Assembly (NCBI GenBank): GCA_030429235.1 | Contig: JAUIDB010000005.1 | Location: forward strand, 124,001-188,000 | Direction: 5' to 3' | DNA: 64,000 nt | Origin: Thermoanaerobaculia bacterium | GTDB lineage: Bacteria > Acidobacteriota > Thermoanaerobaculia > Multivoradales > JAIOJS01 | In this document: positions 10,017 to 17,450 of the stretch, one piece after another | How positions within the stretch are numbered: position 1 is the stretch's first letter | How the letters are laid out: each line of letters starts with the position of its first letter | Position numbers and translations under genes: made by a program | The notes under the pieces: generated by a model | What the model was told of the DNA's origin: nothing | Seen by the model: only the letters and a program-made list of their open reading frames with translations | Database searches by the model: none

Positions 10017-10987
10017 AGCGGTTTCCGATTCTCGCCGTCCTCTTCGTACTGCTGATCGTCGTCTCTTCGGCGCTCTTCGTCGTGCCCGAGGGGCAAACCG
10101 CGCTCATCATCCAACTCGGCAAGGTGAAGAGCCAACAGGGACCCGGCCTGCACTTCAAGCTCCCGATCGTCGACGAGGTCCGTTTTTTCGATTCCCGAGT
10201 GTTGGCCTGGGACGGTGACCCCGAGCGAATTCCGGTCAAAGACTCGAAGTTCATCTACGTCGATACCTTCGCGCGCTGGAGGATCTCGGACGCCGAGCGG
10301 TTCTACAACGCGGTTCGGGACGAGGCCGGGGCTCAGTCGCGGCTCGACGACATCCTCGACGGTTCGGTGCGGGATGTCGTGTCGACACACTTCCTCAACG
10401 AACTCGTCCGTTCGACCGACCGGCCGTTGGAGACCGACCGACTCGGCTTCGTATCCGAGGTGGCCGGAGGGGACGAGCCTGGCGAGGCGCTGGTCGATGT
10501 CGGGGTTCCCGACGAAGCGCTCGACGGGGGTGGCAAGCGGCTCGAGGTGCGGCAGAGCATCTTCGATATCTGCCAGAAGAAGCTGACCGATCTAGACCTC
10601 GGGATCACCCTCGAAGACCTTCGGATCAAACGCATCGACTACACCGAACAGGTGCAGAACGAGGTGTACAACCGGATGGTCTCGCAGCAGGAACGGATCG
10701 CCGAGCGCTACCGGGCCCAGGGTGAAGGTAAGCGGGCCGAGATCTCGGGTGGTACCGAGCAGGAGCTCAAGCAGATCGACTCCGAGTCCTACCGGCGAGC
10801 CCAGGAGATCAAGGGTGCCGCCGAGGCGGACTCGACTCGGATCTACGCCGAGGCCTACGGGGCCGACGAGGAGTTCTACCGCTTCCTCAAGAGTCTGGAG
10901 ACCTACGAGGCTGTTCTGGGCGGAGAGGATACGTTGATCCTCTCGACCGAGAGCGATCTGATGCGGTATCTCAAGAGCCAGCAGTAG
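10013..10987 (+). CDS. hflC: FtsH protease modulator HflC
   Basis: A 324-residue SPFH/band 7 protein starting at GTG 10013, overlapping the hflK stop by four bases. The membrane anchor is residues 4-24 (FPILAVLFVLLIVVSSALFVV), followed by the SPFH domain (EGQTALIIQLGKVKSQQGPGLHFKLPI) and the helix-rich C-terminal part with ERIAERYRAQGEGKRAEI, the usual HflC region. Partner of HflK in the FtsH-modulating complex. Length is close to E. coli HflC (334). Residues ~160-185 form an acidic Gly-rich insert (EVAGGDEPGEALVDVGVPDE). Confidence 0.94.
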   Translation: MKRFPILAVLFVLLIVVSSALFVVPEGQTALIIQLGKVKSQQGPGLHFKLPIVDEVRFFDSRVLAWDGDPERIPVKDSKFIYVDTFARWRISDAERFYNAVRDEAGAQSRLDDILDGSVRDVVSTHFLNELVRSTDRPLETDRLGFVSEVAGGDEPGEALVDVGVPDEALDGGGKRLEVRQSIFDICQKKLTDLDLGITLEDLRIKRIDYTEQVQNEVYNRMVSQQERIAERYRAQGEGKRAEISGGTEQELKQIDSESYRRAQEIKGAAEADSTRIYAEAYGADEEFYRFLKSLETYEAVLGGEDTLILSTESDLMRYLKSQQ

Positions 10988-10998
10988 AGGGGTGCTCT

Positions 10999-11020
10999 GG
11001 CGACCCCGCCCGGGGTTGCC
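10999..11020 (+). terminator. Hairpin after hflKC, no T-tract
   Basis: GGCGACCCC (10999-11007) pairs with GGGGTTGCC (11012-11020) through nine pairs, one of them G-T, around a 4-nt loop. It lies 12 nt after the hflC stop. No run of T follows, so it may act as an RNA 3'-end stabiliser or factor-assisted terminator. Confidence 0.45.
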
Positions 11021-11037
11021 TGACCGCGGTTTCTTGT

Positions 11038-11053
11038 GTAACCTTGTGGTTAC
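11038..11053. promoter_or_regulatory. Dyad GTAACC-N4-GGTTAC upstream of the propeller gene
   Basis: A perfect inverted repeat of 6-bp half-sites with a 4-nt centre sits 18 nt before the ATG at 11072, just upstream of the AAAAGGGGG ribosome-binding region. Position and symmetry fit a repressor operator. The cognate regulator is unknown. Confidence 0.45.
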
Positions 11054-11071
11054 TTAAAAGGGGGAACCGCC

Positions 11072-12490
11072 ATGCCGTCCTATGCCCGTCTTCTACCAAC
11101 TCTCCTGGTTGCCGGCTTGTACACCGTCGCCGTGGCCGCCGCGAACCCCGATGGGCTCGCATCCGATACGCCGCCAGGAACGCTCGAGGCGAGTTTCGCA
11201 CCGATCGACGAATTCGCCGGGTCCTGCTGGGCCACCACCTTCGACAATGGTGCGCGGGATGTGCACTGTTACGAGTGGGCGCTGCAGCAGGGCTTCATCA
11301 TCGATCGGCACGAAGTCCAGGGCGGGCCGAGCGGCGGGATCTACGCCGGGGATACGTACTTCGGCTGGGACGCCAAGGGAGAGCAACTAGCCTATTGGTA
11401 CTTCAACAGTCTGGGCGGAGTGAGCGAAGGGGTGGTGGCCCGCGAGGAGGGTGCTTGGTGGTTCCGCGAGTCCCACGCCGGAATGGACACCGACCACCAG
11501 ATCCGAACCCGCATGGTCCGACCCGACGCCGACAGCTACGTCGTGGTGACCGAGTTCCTGCGAGATGGCGTTTGGAAGTCCGAGGGTAAGGCGACCTATC
11601 GTCGCCTGGGAGCGCGCCCGGTGCAGCTGGGAGGGTCTTGGGCCGAGGGGCTCGATCTGGTGTACAACAGTGATGCGGCGGGCAACTACGAGGTCGAGCG
11701 GCTCGACCTCATCTCCGGGGAGGTACGAACTCTCACCACCCACGAAGCGACCGATTGGGTCTACGTGGGAGGAGAGGAGCTGCTCTTCGTGTCGAGGCGG
11801 CCCGCTGGCACAGAGCCAGGCTACCGGCTGTATCGACTGGCTCCGGAGGGCGGCGAGCCCGAGCAGATCACCGACTTTCCGGTGGCCGACTCCTGGCTGG
11901 CGCGGCTGCCCGGCGACGCCGGGTACGTGGTCTGCGCCCAGGTCGATGGGGATCGGGAGCTGATCCTGATCGACCGCAACGGGGCCGATGTCCGCCGGCT
12001 CACCGAGAACGAAGCTGACGACTGCAACCCCGACGTGACTCCGGATGGTGAAACCCTGGTATTCTGGTCCGATCGTAGCGGCGCCGGTGAGCTCTGGAAG
12101 ATGCCGCTCGCGGGCGGCGCCGCCGTGCAACTGACCCACTTCGCAGCAAACGATCGGGTTCCAGGTCATCGATACGGTGGCGAGGGTCCGCCCAGAATCT
12201 CGCCCGACGGTCGGAAGATCGCCTGGATGGCGCTGCGGAGCAGCGATACCTGGGACATCTTTACCATGGATCTCGACGGGACTCAGGTCGAGCGTCTGAC
12301 CGATTCGCTGGCCGACGACGGCTACCCGTCCTGGTCTCCCGACGGCCGCTGGATCGTGTTCGACTCGAATCGTTACGGGTCCTTCGACCTGTTCGTCATG
12401 CCTTCCACTGGAGGTCCGATCGAGCGGCTGACCGACGCTCCTGGCTCCGAGCAGGCTCCCGTGTGGGTCACCAGAAAACCGGCATCCTAG
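11072..12490 (+). CDS. Secreted TolB-like beta-propeller protein with an N-terminal lipocalin-like domain
   Basis: A 472-residue protein. A signal peptide (cleavage near AAANP) is followed by an N-terminal domain of about 170 residues (FAGSCWATTFDNGARDVHC, GDTYFGWDAKGEQLAYWYF, VVTEFLRDGVWKSEGKATY). That pattern recalls DUF1579/lipocalin-like beta barrels. The C-terminal half has at least five PD40 repeats, with repeats such as NPDVTPDGETLVFWSDR, PRISPDGRKIAWMAL and PSWSPDGRWIVFDSNRYGSFDLF, like TolB. It probably folds as a periplasmic propeller; no catalytic residues are evident. A strong Shine-Dalgarno (AAAAGGGGG) precedes ATG 11072, and a dyad lies just upstream. Confidence 0.85.
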   Translation: MPSYARLLPTLLVAGLYTVAVAAANPDGLASDTPPGTLEASFAPIDEFAGSCWATTFDNGARDVHCYEWALQQGFIIDRHEVQGGPSGGIYAGDTYFGWDAKGEQLAYWYFNSLGGVSEGVVAREEGAWWFRESHAGMDTDHQIRTRMVRPDADSYVVVTEFLRDGVWKSEGKATYRRLGARPVQLGGSWAEGLDLVYNSDAAGNYEVERLDLISGEVRTLTTHEATDWVYVGGEELLFVSRRPAGTEPGYRLYRLAPEGGEPEQITDFPVADSWLARLPGDAGYVVCAQVDGDRELILIDRNGADVRRLTENEADDCNPDVTPDGETLVFWSDRSGAGELWKMPLAGGAAVQLTHFAANDRVPGHRYGGEGPPRISPDGRKIAWMALRSSDTWDIFTMDLDGTQVERLTDSLADDGYPSWSPDGRWIVFDSNRYGSFDLFVMPSTGGPIERLTDAPGSEQAPVWVTRKPAS

Positions 12491-12500
12491 GGACGCCTAT

Positions 12501-13445
12501 GGCCGGATTCAGCGTGGCCGAACGGAAGCCTCGTGGGTCGTAGTCTTCCGCCCGCTCCAGACCCTACGGACCCGGCTGGTCCTCGGGGCCGGCGTCGGCT
12601 GGTTGCCCACCGTGAGGGAGGCCGCCGCCTGCGCTCCGCGACGCTCCGTGGCCTTCACTCCCGCCGAGTCTGCTTGCCGCCGCTCGCGGAGAGCCCCCGT
12701 GGACCAGCCGGCTCCTCCGGGTCTTCCGCTACTGTCTTCACTGGTTGGGAAGAACGGTCGACGTGATTGGGGGTGTTGCAACCCGTGGGTGCTGTCTCCT
12801 CGCCTTGACAGGAGCACTCCCGATCTCGAAGAGACCTCCATCGTTTGGAACGCCAGCTGCCCAGCTGGCAGCGTGGGCGGCGCAAACCTTGCCGAAAGCC
12901 CCGAGTAGATACCGCCCTTGTTGCTCTCTCGATCTCGAACTCGGCCGGATTCAGCGTGGCCGACCGGAATCCTTATGAGGTCGTAGTCTCTCTGCCCGCT
13001 CCAGACCCTACGGACCCGGCTGGTCCTCGGGGCCGGCGTCGGCTGGTTGCCCACCGTGAGGGAGGCCGCCGCCTGCGCTCCGCGACGCTCCGTGGCCTTC
13101 GCTCCCGCCGAGTCTGCTTGCCGCCGCTCGCGGAGAGCCCCCGTGGACCAGCCGGCTCCTCCGGGTCTTCCGCTACTGTCTTCACTGGTTGGGAAGAACG
13201 GTCGACGTGATTGGGGGTGTTGCAACCCGTGGGTGCTGTCTCCTCGCCTTGCAGGAGCACTCCCGATCTCGAAGAGACCTCCATCGTTTGGAACGCCAGC
13301 TGCCCAGCTGGCAGGGTGGGCGGCGCAAACCTTGCCAGAAGCCCCGAGTAGATAACGCCCTTGTTGCTCTTTCGATCTCGAATTCGGTCGGTTTCAGCGT
13401 GGCTGAACGAAGTCCTGGTGAGTTTGTGGTCTCTCCGTCCGCTTT
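12501..13445. repeat. Tandem intergenic repeat, two full ~442-bp copies plus a partial third
   Basis: A unit beginning GGCCGGATTCAGCGTGGCC at 12501 recurs at 12943 (GGCCGGATTC) and, as GGTCGGTTTCAGCGTGGCT, at 13386 where only about 60 bp remain. Copies 1 and 2 are nearly identical over more than 400 bp and differ by substitutions and 1-2 nt indels. The period is 442-443 nt, not a multiple of three, and no frame runs consistently through all copies, so the apparent ORFs are not taken as genes. Each copy contains the small dyad CCAGCTG-cc-CAGCTGG. A diverged copy of the same element is at about 52735-52925. The stretch 12491-13539 holds nothing else except the terminator at its right end. Confidence 0.85.
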
Positions 13446-13489
13446 GGCTCCGAGCACCCGCTGGATCCGCTGACGCTGGAACGGGCTAA

Positions 13490-13516
13490 AGAAAGAGGGG
13501 AGGCCGAAGCCTCCCC
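13490..13516 (-). terminator. Rho-independent terminator of the first Oar-like gene
   Basis: GGGGAGGC (13497-13504) and GCCTCCCC (13509-13516) form a perfect 8-bp stem with a 4-nt loop. Read on the minus strand it is followed by TCTTTCTTTAG, a T-rich tail. It lies 24 nt downstream of the minus-strand stop codon. Confidence 0.85.
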
Positions 13517-13539
13517 CCGAGTCGTCGATCGACTCTGGT

Positions 13540-16500
13540 CTAGAAGGAGAAGCGCACTCCGACCCGCACGAACCGTGGGGCCTGCCAGGTCTGGGCGGTG
13601 TTCCACCCAGGGTTGGTGGGAGGCGTCGCGGGGTCGCCGGGGACGATCGTGGTCGTTGCCCCGGTCACCCAGTCGATCGGCTGGTACACATCGGCGTCGG
13701 CCGTGGTGTAGTCCGTATCGCGCGTCAGCTCGCCCTGCCGGTCGAGCAGGTTGAAGACGTCGAACAGCAGGTTGATCTGCTTGTCGCCGCCGAGCTCGAT
13801 CGGGTAGCCGAGGTGGAGGTTCGCCTCGTAGACGTCGTCGGTGCGGCCGAAGGCACCGCGCCTCGACAGGTAATACTCGTTGCTGGCGTACGCCGCCGAG
13901 TAACCCATCGCCGTCATCGGAACTCCGGACATCCAGTGGGCGGAGACGCCGGTGGTGAGACCGAAGTCCCACTGGTAACTGCCGTCGAACTTCGCTTGCC
14001 AGGTGCGATCGCCCCACAACAGACCCTGGTTGTTGACCGAGAAGTCGTAGTAGTCGAACGCCGAGTTGAGGTTCGGGTCGAGCTGACCCGTCGAGGCCTG
14101 GAAGGTCCCGTCGTAGCTACCGCTGGTCTCCGACCACAGGAGCGAAGTCAGGAACTGGTAGTTGTTGGACAGGCTCTTGCGCAGGGTCACTTCGACGCCC
14201 TCGAACTCGCGGGTCGGGATGTCGAGCGAATGCAGCGTGTAGTTGTAGCCGTAGGCGTATCCGATGTCGTAGGTGCCCTGCATCAGGCCCTTGCCAGGGT
14301 TGCCGATGAAGTAGTTGCCGTCGGCAGCCAGGGCGTCTTCGATCACGTTGTTGAGTTCACGACGGATCAGCTTGAGGCCGACGGCCATGTTGTCGGCGAC
14401 CTCCATCTCACCGCCGAGGATGACCTCTTCGATGTACTGACCCTCCACCGCAGGATCGACCAGCGACACGCCACCGCCGAGGGTGCTCGAGTTGCGGTTG
14501 ACCGCACGGTCTCCCGCTACGTTGGCCAACTCCTGGGAGAAGTTGTACGCGAAGACCGAGATCTCACCGCCGAAGGAGCGGATCACGATGTCCATCGGAA
14601 TCGTCTCGTAGAAGTAACCCCAGTGGGCGAAGACCTTCGATTGGCCGTCGTTCCGGGGATCCCACACGAGTCCAACCCGAGGGGCTAGGTTGTCGTCGAT
14701 ATCGGCACTGACGTTGCCGAAAGCATCGTAGAGCCGCTGGATCTCCATGCGGGCCCCGAGGTTGACCGTGAAGTTCGAAGCGGGCCGCCAGGTGTCCTGC
14801 AGGAAGTAGGCGTAGTTGTCGGCCTTGGTGTCGACGGCCAGCGGATTGACCATGTCGCCGGTGGTGGCGGCGTAGGGGTCGATCTGACTCGAGACGTAGT
14901 AGCGGTGCCGGTAGTAGTAGTCCTGCTCCGGGTTGTCGGGACAGCGGAACGCGCTGCAGTTGAACCGGTAGATTCGTTGACCACCACTATTGCTGTTGGC
15001 GTTCACCACGCCGATCTCTTCGTACTCGTAGCCGCCTTTGAACTCGTGCTGGCCGAGGATGTCTTCGACGAACAGCGTGAGGTCGGCCCGGTACTGGTCC
15101 CGGGTGAACTCCTGGTCGGCGTAGTTTCCGATGCCCGAGGGGTTCGGAGCTCCTGCCCAGCCCCAGGTCGTGGTGCCGTCGCCGAGAGGGTCGGTCTCGT
15201 CGATGAATCCGACCAGGTCGCGACCGGCTCCACCCACCGTCGCCTCTTCGGAGTGTTGTGCCACACGCACGTTGCCGATGAGGTTGTTGGTGAAGATGCC
15301 GTCGTAGTTGACGACGTAGTCAGTGGCCCCGGTCTCCAGGGTCTGGTCGTAGTGGGTCGACGGACCGGCGAGGGATACCGGGTTGCCCAGGGTGTCGGTG
15401 AGGACACCCTCCTGCATCGACGGATCGCCGAAGAAGGAGGCAGCTACGGTGTGCGACGGGTGCGCCAGCCAGGTCAGCTTGCCGGCGTACAGGTCTCGCT
15501 CCAGGGTCCGAGTGAAGGGATCGTTGAGCGCCGGGGCGCCCGGCACGAACTGCGAGAAGTCCTCGACCGAGGCCAGGTTGGTTTCGTTGTCGACCCGATC
15601 GTAGGCCCCGAAGAACCAGAGCTTGTCCTTGATGAAGAAGCCGCCCAGGTCAAAGCCGTAGTCCGCGTTGGTCTGGCCGGTGGTTTTGACCGAACCGGTC
15701 GCTGCTCCGGCGTCGGGCTCGGCCTTGAGGTTGTTCTGCAGGTCGTCACTGTCGTAGTAGGCGAAGACGTCACCGTGGAATTCGTTACCGCCGGACTTCG
15801 TGATGACGTTCAGGATGCCGCCCGTCGAGCGACCGTATTCGGCGTTGTAGCCGGCGGTCTTGACCTGGACTTCCTTGATGAACTCGAAGTTCAGGACCTT
15901 GCCCTGCTGTCCGAACTCGACACCGGTGGTGTTGACCCCGTCGACGTAGTACGCGTTCTCCGATCCGGTCGAGCCGTAGAAGGTCTGGCCCGCGAGATCG
16001 GCTTGGGCGCCGGGAGTGACGCTGGCCACGGCGGTGTAGTTGCGGCCGGTGGGCAGCGATTGGAAGAACTCACTGTCGAGAGCAACGCCCAGTTCGGTCG
16101 AGTTGGTATTGACGGTCGGGCGCTCGGCGGTGACGATGATCGCGTCGGCGAACTGGCTTGCCAACGAAACGTCGATCTCGGAGACGCTCGAGATATTGAC
16201 CGGTACGCTCTCACGTACCACGGTCTGGAACGTGTCGAGCGAGTACTCGATTCGGTAGATACCGACCGGAACCACGGGAAAGCGGTAGGCTCCGTCGGCA
16301 TCGGTGATCGCGACCTTGCTGCCCTGAAGGTCGGGCGAGCTGATCGAAACCGTGACGCCGGGGAGAGCGGCTCCCGCGTCGTCGGTCACCTGCCCCTTGA
16401 TCGAACCGCGGGTGGTCTGGCCAAACGTGGCAGGAACCAGCAGCAGGGCCGAGAGGGCCAGGGTGGAGAGGATTGCGCCAAAGCGCGTCGGACTTCGCAT
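13540..16500 (-). CDS. Oar-like TonB-dependent outer-membrane protein, paralogue 1
   Basis: A 986-residue outer-membrane protein. The signal peptide ends near AFGQ (…LVPATFGQ). A carboxypeptidase-regulatory-like domain (TRGSIKGQVTDDAGAALPGV, residues ~20-105) precedes a plug-like region (NAYYVDGVNTTGVEFGQQG; VQVKTAGYNAEYGRSTGG; ITKSGGNEFHG), then a long beta-barrel ending in FVRVGVRFSF with a terminal aromatic residue, typical for OMP assembly. Such proteins import or sense large molecules in Acidobacteria and Myxococcota; the substrate is unknown. ATG 16500 is preferred because AAGGAG lies 9 nt upstream and the alternative ATG at 16518 overlaps that ribosome-binding site. It is very similar to the gene at 18596-21568. 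Confidence 0.93.
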   Translation of the reverse strand: MRSPTRFGAILSTLALSALLLVPATFGQTTRGSIKGQVTDDAGAALPGVTVSISSPDLQGSKVAITDADGAYRFPVVPVGIYRIEYSLDTFQTVVRESVPVNISSVSEIDVSLASQFADAIIVTAERPTVNTNSTELGVALDSEFFQSLPTGRNYTAVASVTPGAQADLAGQTFYGSTGSENAYYVDGVNTTGVEFGQQGKVLNFEFIKEVQVKTAGYNAEYGRSTGGILNVITKSGGNEFHGDVFAYYDSDDLQNNLKAEPDAGAATGSVKTTGQTNADYGFDLGGFFIKDKLWFFGAYDRVDNETNLASVEDFSQFVPGAPALNDPFTRTLERDLYAGKLTWLAHPSHTVAASFFGDPSMQEGVLTDTLGNPVSLAGPSTHYDQTLETGATDYVVNYDGIFTNNLIGNVRVAQHSEEATVGGAGRDLVGFIDETDPLGDGTTTWGWAGAPNPSGIGNYADQEFTRDQYRADLTLFVEDILGQHEFKGGYEYEEIGVVNANSNSGGQRIYRFNCSAFRCPDNPEQDYYYRHRYYVSSQIDPYAATTGDMVNPLAVDTKADNYAYFLQDTWRPASNFTVNLGARMEIQRLYDAFGNVSADIDDNLAPRVGLVWDPRNDGQSKVFAHWGYFYETIPMDIVIRSFGGEISVFAYNFSQELANVAGDRAVNRNSSTLGGGVSLVDPAVEGQYIEEVILGGEMEVADNMAVGLKLIRRELNNVIEDALAADGNYFIGNPGKGLMQGTYDIGYAYGYNYTLHSLDIPTREFEGVEVTLRKSLSNNYQFLTSLLWSETSGSYDGTFQASTGQLDPNLNSAFDYYDFSVNNQGLLWGDRTWQAKFDGSYQWDFGLTTGVSAHWMSGVPMTAMGYSAAYASNEYYLSRRGAFGRTDDVYEANLHLGYPIELGGDKQINLLFDVFNLLDRQGELTRDTDYTTADADVYQPIDWVTGATTTIVPGDPATPPTNPGWNTAQTWQAPRFVRVGVRFSF

Positions 16501-16823
16501 GGTGGAAGACTCCTTCATCGTCGTTTCTTACGTTGGCGTCTCGACAGTCGAGACGCCGGCACTGCCTTGCCGGGCAAGAGACAGTTGAGCAGGAGTCGTG
16601 CCACGGCGGAGTGGGCTGGGGTCTAGGTGTCTCTATCTCATGGAAAATAAGAGCGTTATAGGCATCTGGCGGAGACTCCGCGGCGTCGTGGAGTCCACCG
16701 GGATTCGACTTCTTGGTCACCGATCCAAGAAACCTCGGCCCACGTTCTTGAAGAAGAACTGCCGGGTCGTCGCGGTCTCCGTCGCGTTTGTGACCCTTTC
16801 GGCGATGGCGTAGGATCGGCCGC
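16501..16823. other. Divergent intergenic region between the Oar-like gene and the Prx-like gene
   Basis: 323 nt with no convincing ORF. It holds the ribosome-binding site of the minus-strand Oar gene and should carry both promoters. The only A+T-rich patch is near 16636-16660 (AAAATAAG…GTTATAGG), which on the minus strand offers TATAAC as a possible -10 box without a clear -35. Two dyads lie towards the plus-strand gene, listed separately. Confidence 0.6.
16710..16759. promoter_or_regulatory. Two dyads upstream of the selenoprotein-like gene
   Basis: TTCTTGG (16710-16716) and CCAAGAA (16725-16731) form a 7-bp inverted repeat with an 8-nt centre. GTTCTT (16744-16749) and AAGAAC (16754-16759) form a second with a 4-nt centre. 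They lie 65-114 nt before the ATG at 16824 and may be operator sites. No regulator can be assigned. Confidence 0.35.
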
Positions 16824-17351
16824 ATGGAGACCGTTGCCGCCCGTCTCGCGCCCATCATCTTGCCCGAGGTTCAGGGGGACTACATCCGATTGGGCGAGCT
16901 GTGGCACGAACGCCCGGTCGCGATGATCTTCTTGCGGCACTACGGCTGAATCTTCTGCCGCGAGCACGTCGCGCAGTTGCGCGACCACCAAGAGGAGTTC
17001 GAGACCCGCGGAGCGACGGTGGCCGCCATCGGTCTGGGAAACCGTCTGTACGCCAGTTCCTTCCGCGAGGATACGGAAATCAACTTTCCCCTCTTTGTGG
17101 ACGAGGATCGACTGGCCTACCAGGCCTTCGACCTAGGGTCGGCGAACCTGGCGCACCTGCTCCGCCGGGACAACGCCCGGGCGCGGCGGCGGGCCCGCGA
17201 GGCCGGCTTTCGGCAGCACAAACTGGGAGAGAACGTGTTCCAACTGGGGGGCGCCTTGGTGGTGGCTCCGGGGGACCAGGATCTGTTCGTGCATCGCAGC
17301 GAGACCTTCGGAGACAATGCGCCGATCTCCGACCTGCTCGCCGTTCTCTAG
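16824..17351 (+). CDS. Prx-like thioredoxin-fold protein, probable selenoprotein (SelU/PRXL2-type, Sec at codon 42)
   Basis: Read from ATG 16824 the frame encodes an AhpC/TSA-type Prx-like protein, interrupted only by TGA at 16947-16949, and continues to the stop at 17351 (175 residues counting the TGA as selenocysteine). The TGA sits where this family has the redox-active residue: PVAMIFLRHYG-U-IFCREHVAQLRDH, giving U42-x-x-C45. The region after it is typical family sequence (GATVAAIGLGN; FPLFVDEDRLAYQAFDLG; VFQLGGALVVAPG). A stop at exactly the catalytic position with intact sequence on both sides is the hallmark of selenocysteine. Prx-like 2/SelU proteins with Cys or Sec there are known; role is presumed thiol/peroxide reduction. 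Automatic gene finding would give only a fragment starting near 16977. Selenocysteine machinery (selA-D) is not in this window. A nonsense-mutated gene is the alternative. Confidence 0.82.
16950..16976 (+). promoter_or_regulatory. Candidate bacterial SECIS hairpin just after the TGA
   Basis: Positions 16955-16958 and 16960-16962 pair with 16970-16976 to give a 7-bp stem with one bulged C (16959) and a 7-nt loop (16963-16969) containing G-U at 16968-16969. The bulge, short distance to the UGA and GU in the loop resemble bacterial SECIS elements. The fold was made by eye and the loop differs from the E. coli fdhF element. Confidence 0.45.
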
Positions 17352-17450
17352 TTCGTGTCGGGATCGACGGGGGTGGCCCTGGTCCTCAGTCGCGGCCGGC
17401 GCCGCGTGTCGGTAGGAGACGCCCGACCAATTCCGACAGGAGATCGTCCA

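Noticed and set aside
12533-13473. Short proteins encoded in the 442-bp repeats
   Set aside because: The period is not divisible by three, frames differ between copies, and the predicted peptides are Arg/Pro/Ser-rich with no family resemblance.
14905-16626. 573-residue protein on the plus strand opposite the first Oar gene
   Set aside because: It is a long open frame made by the G+C-rich codon pattern of the real minus-strand gene; the opposite strand has signal peptide, domains and C-terminal aromatic residue, this one has none.
16824-16949. Nonsense-mutated pseudogene for the Prx-like protein
   Set aside because: The TGA sits exactly on the catalytic residue and no other lesion is present, which favours selenocysteine; kept as an alternative only because selenocysteine genes are not visible in the window.
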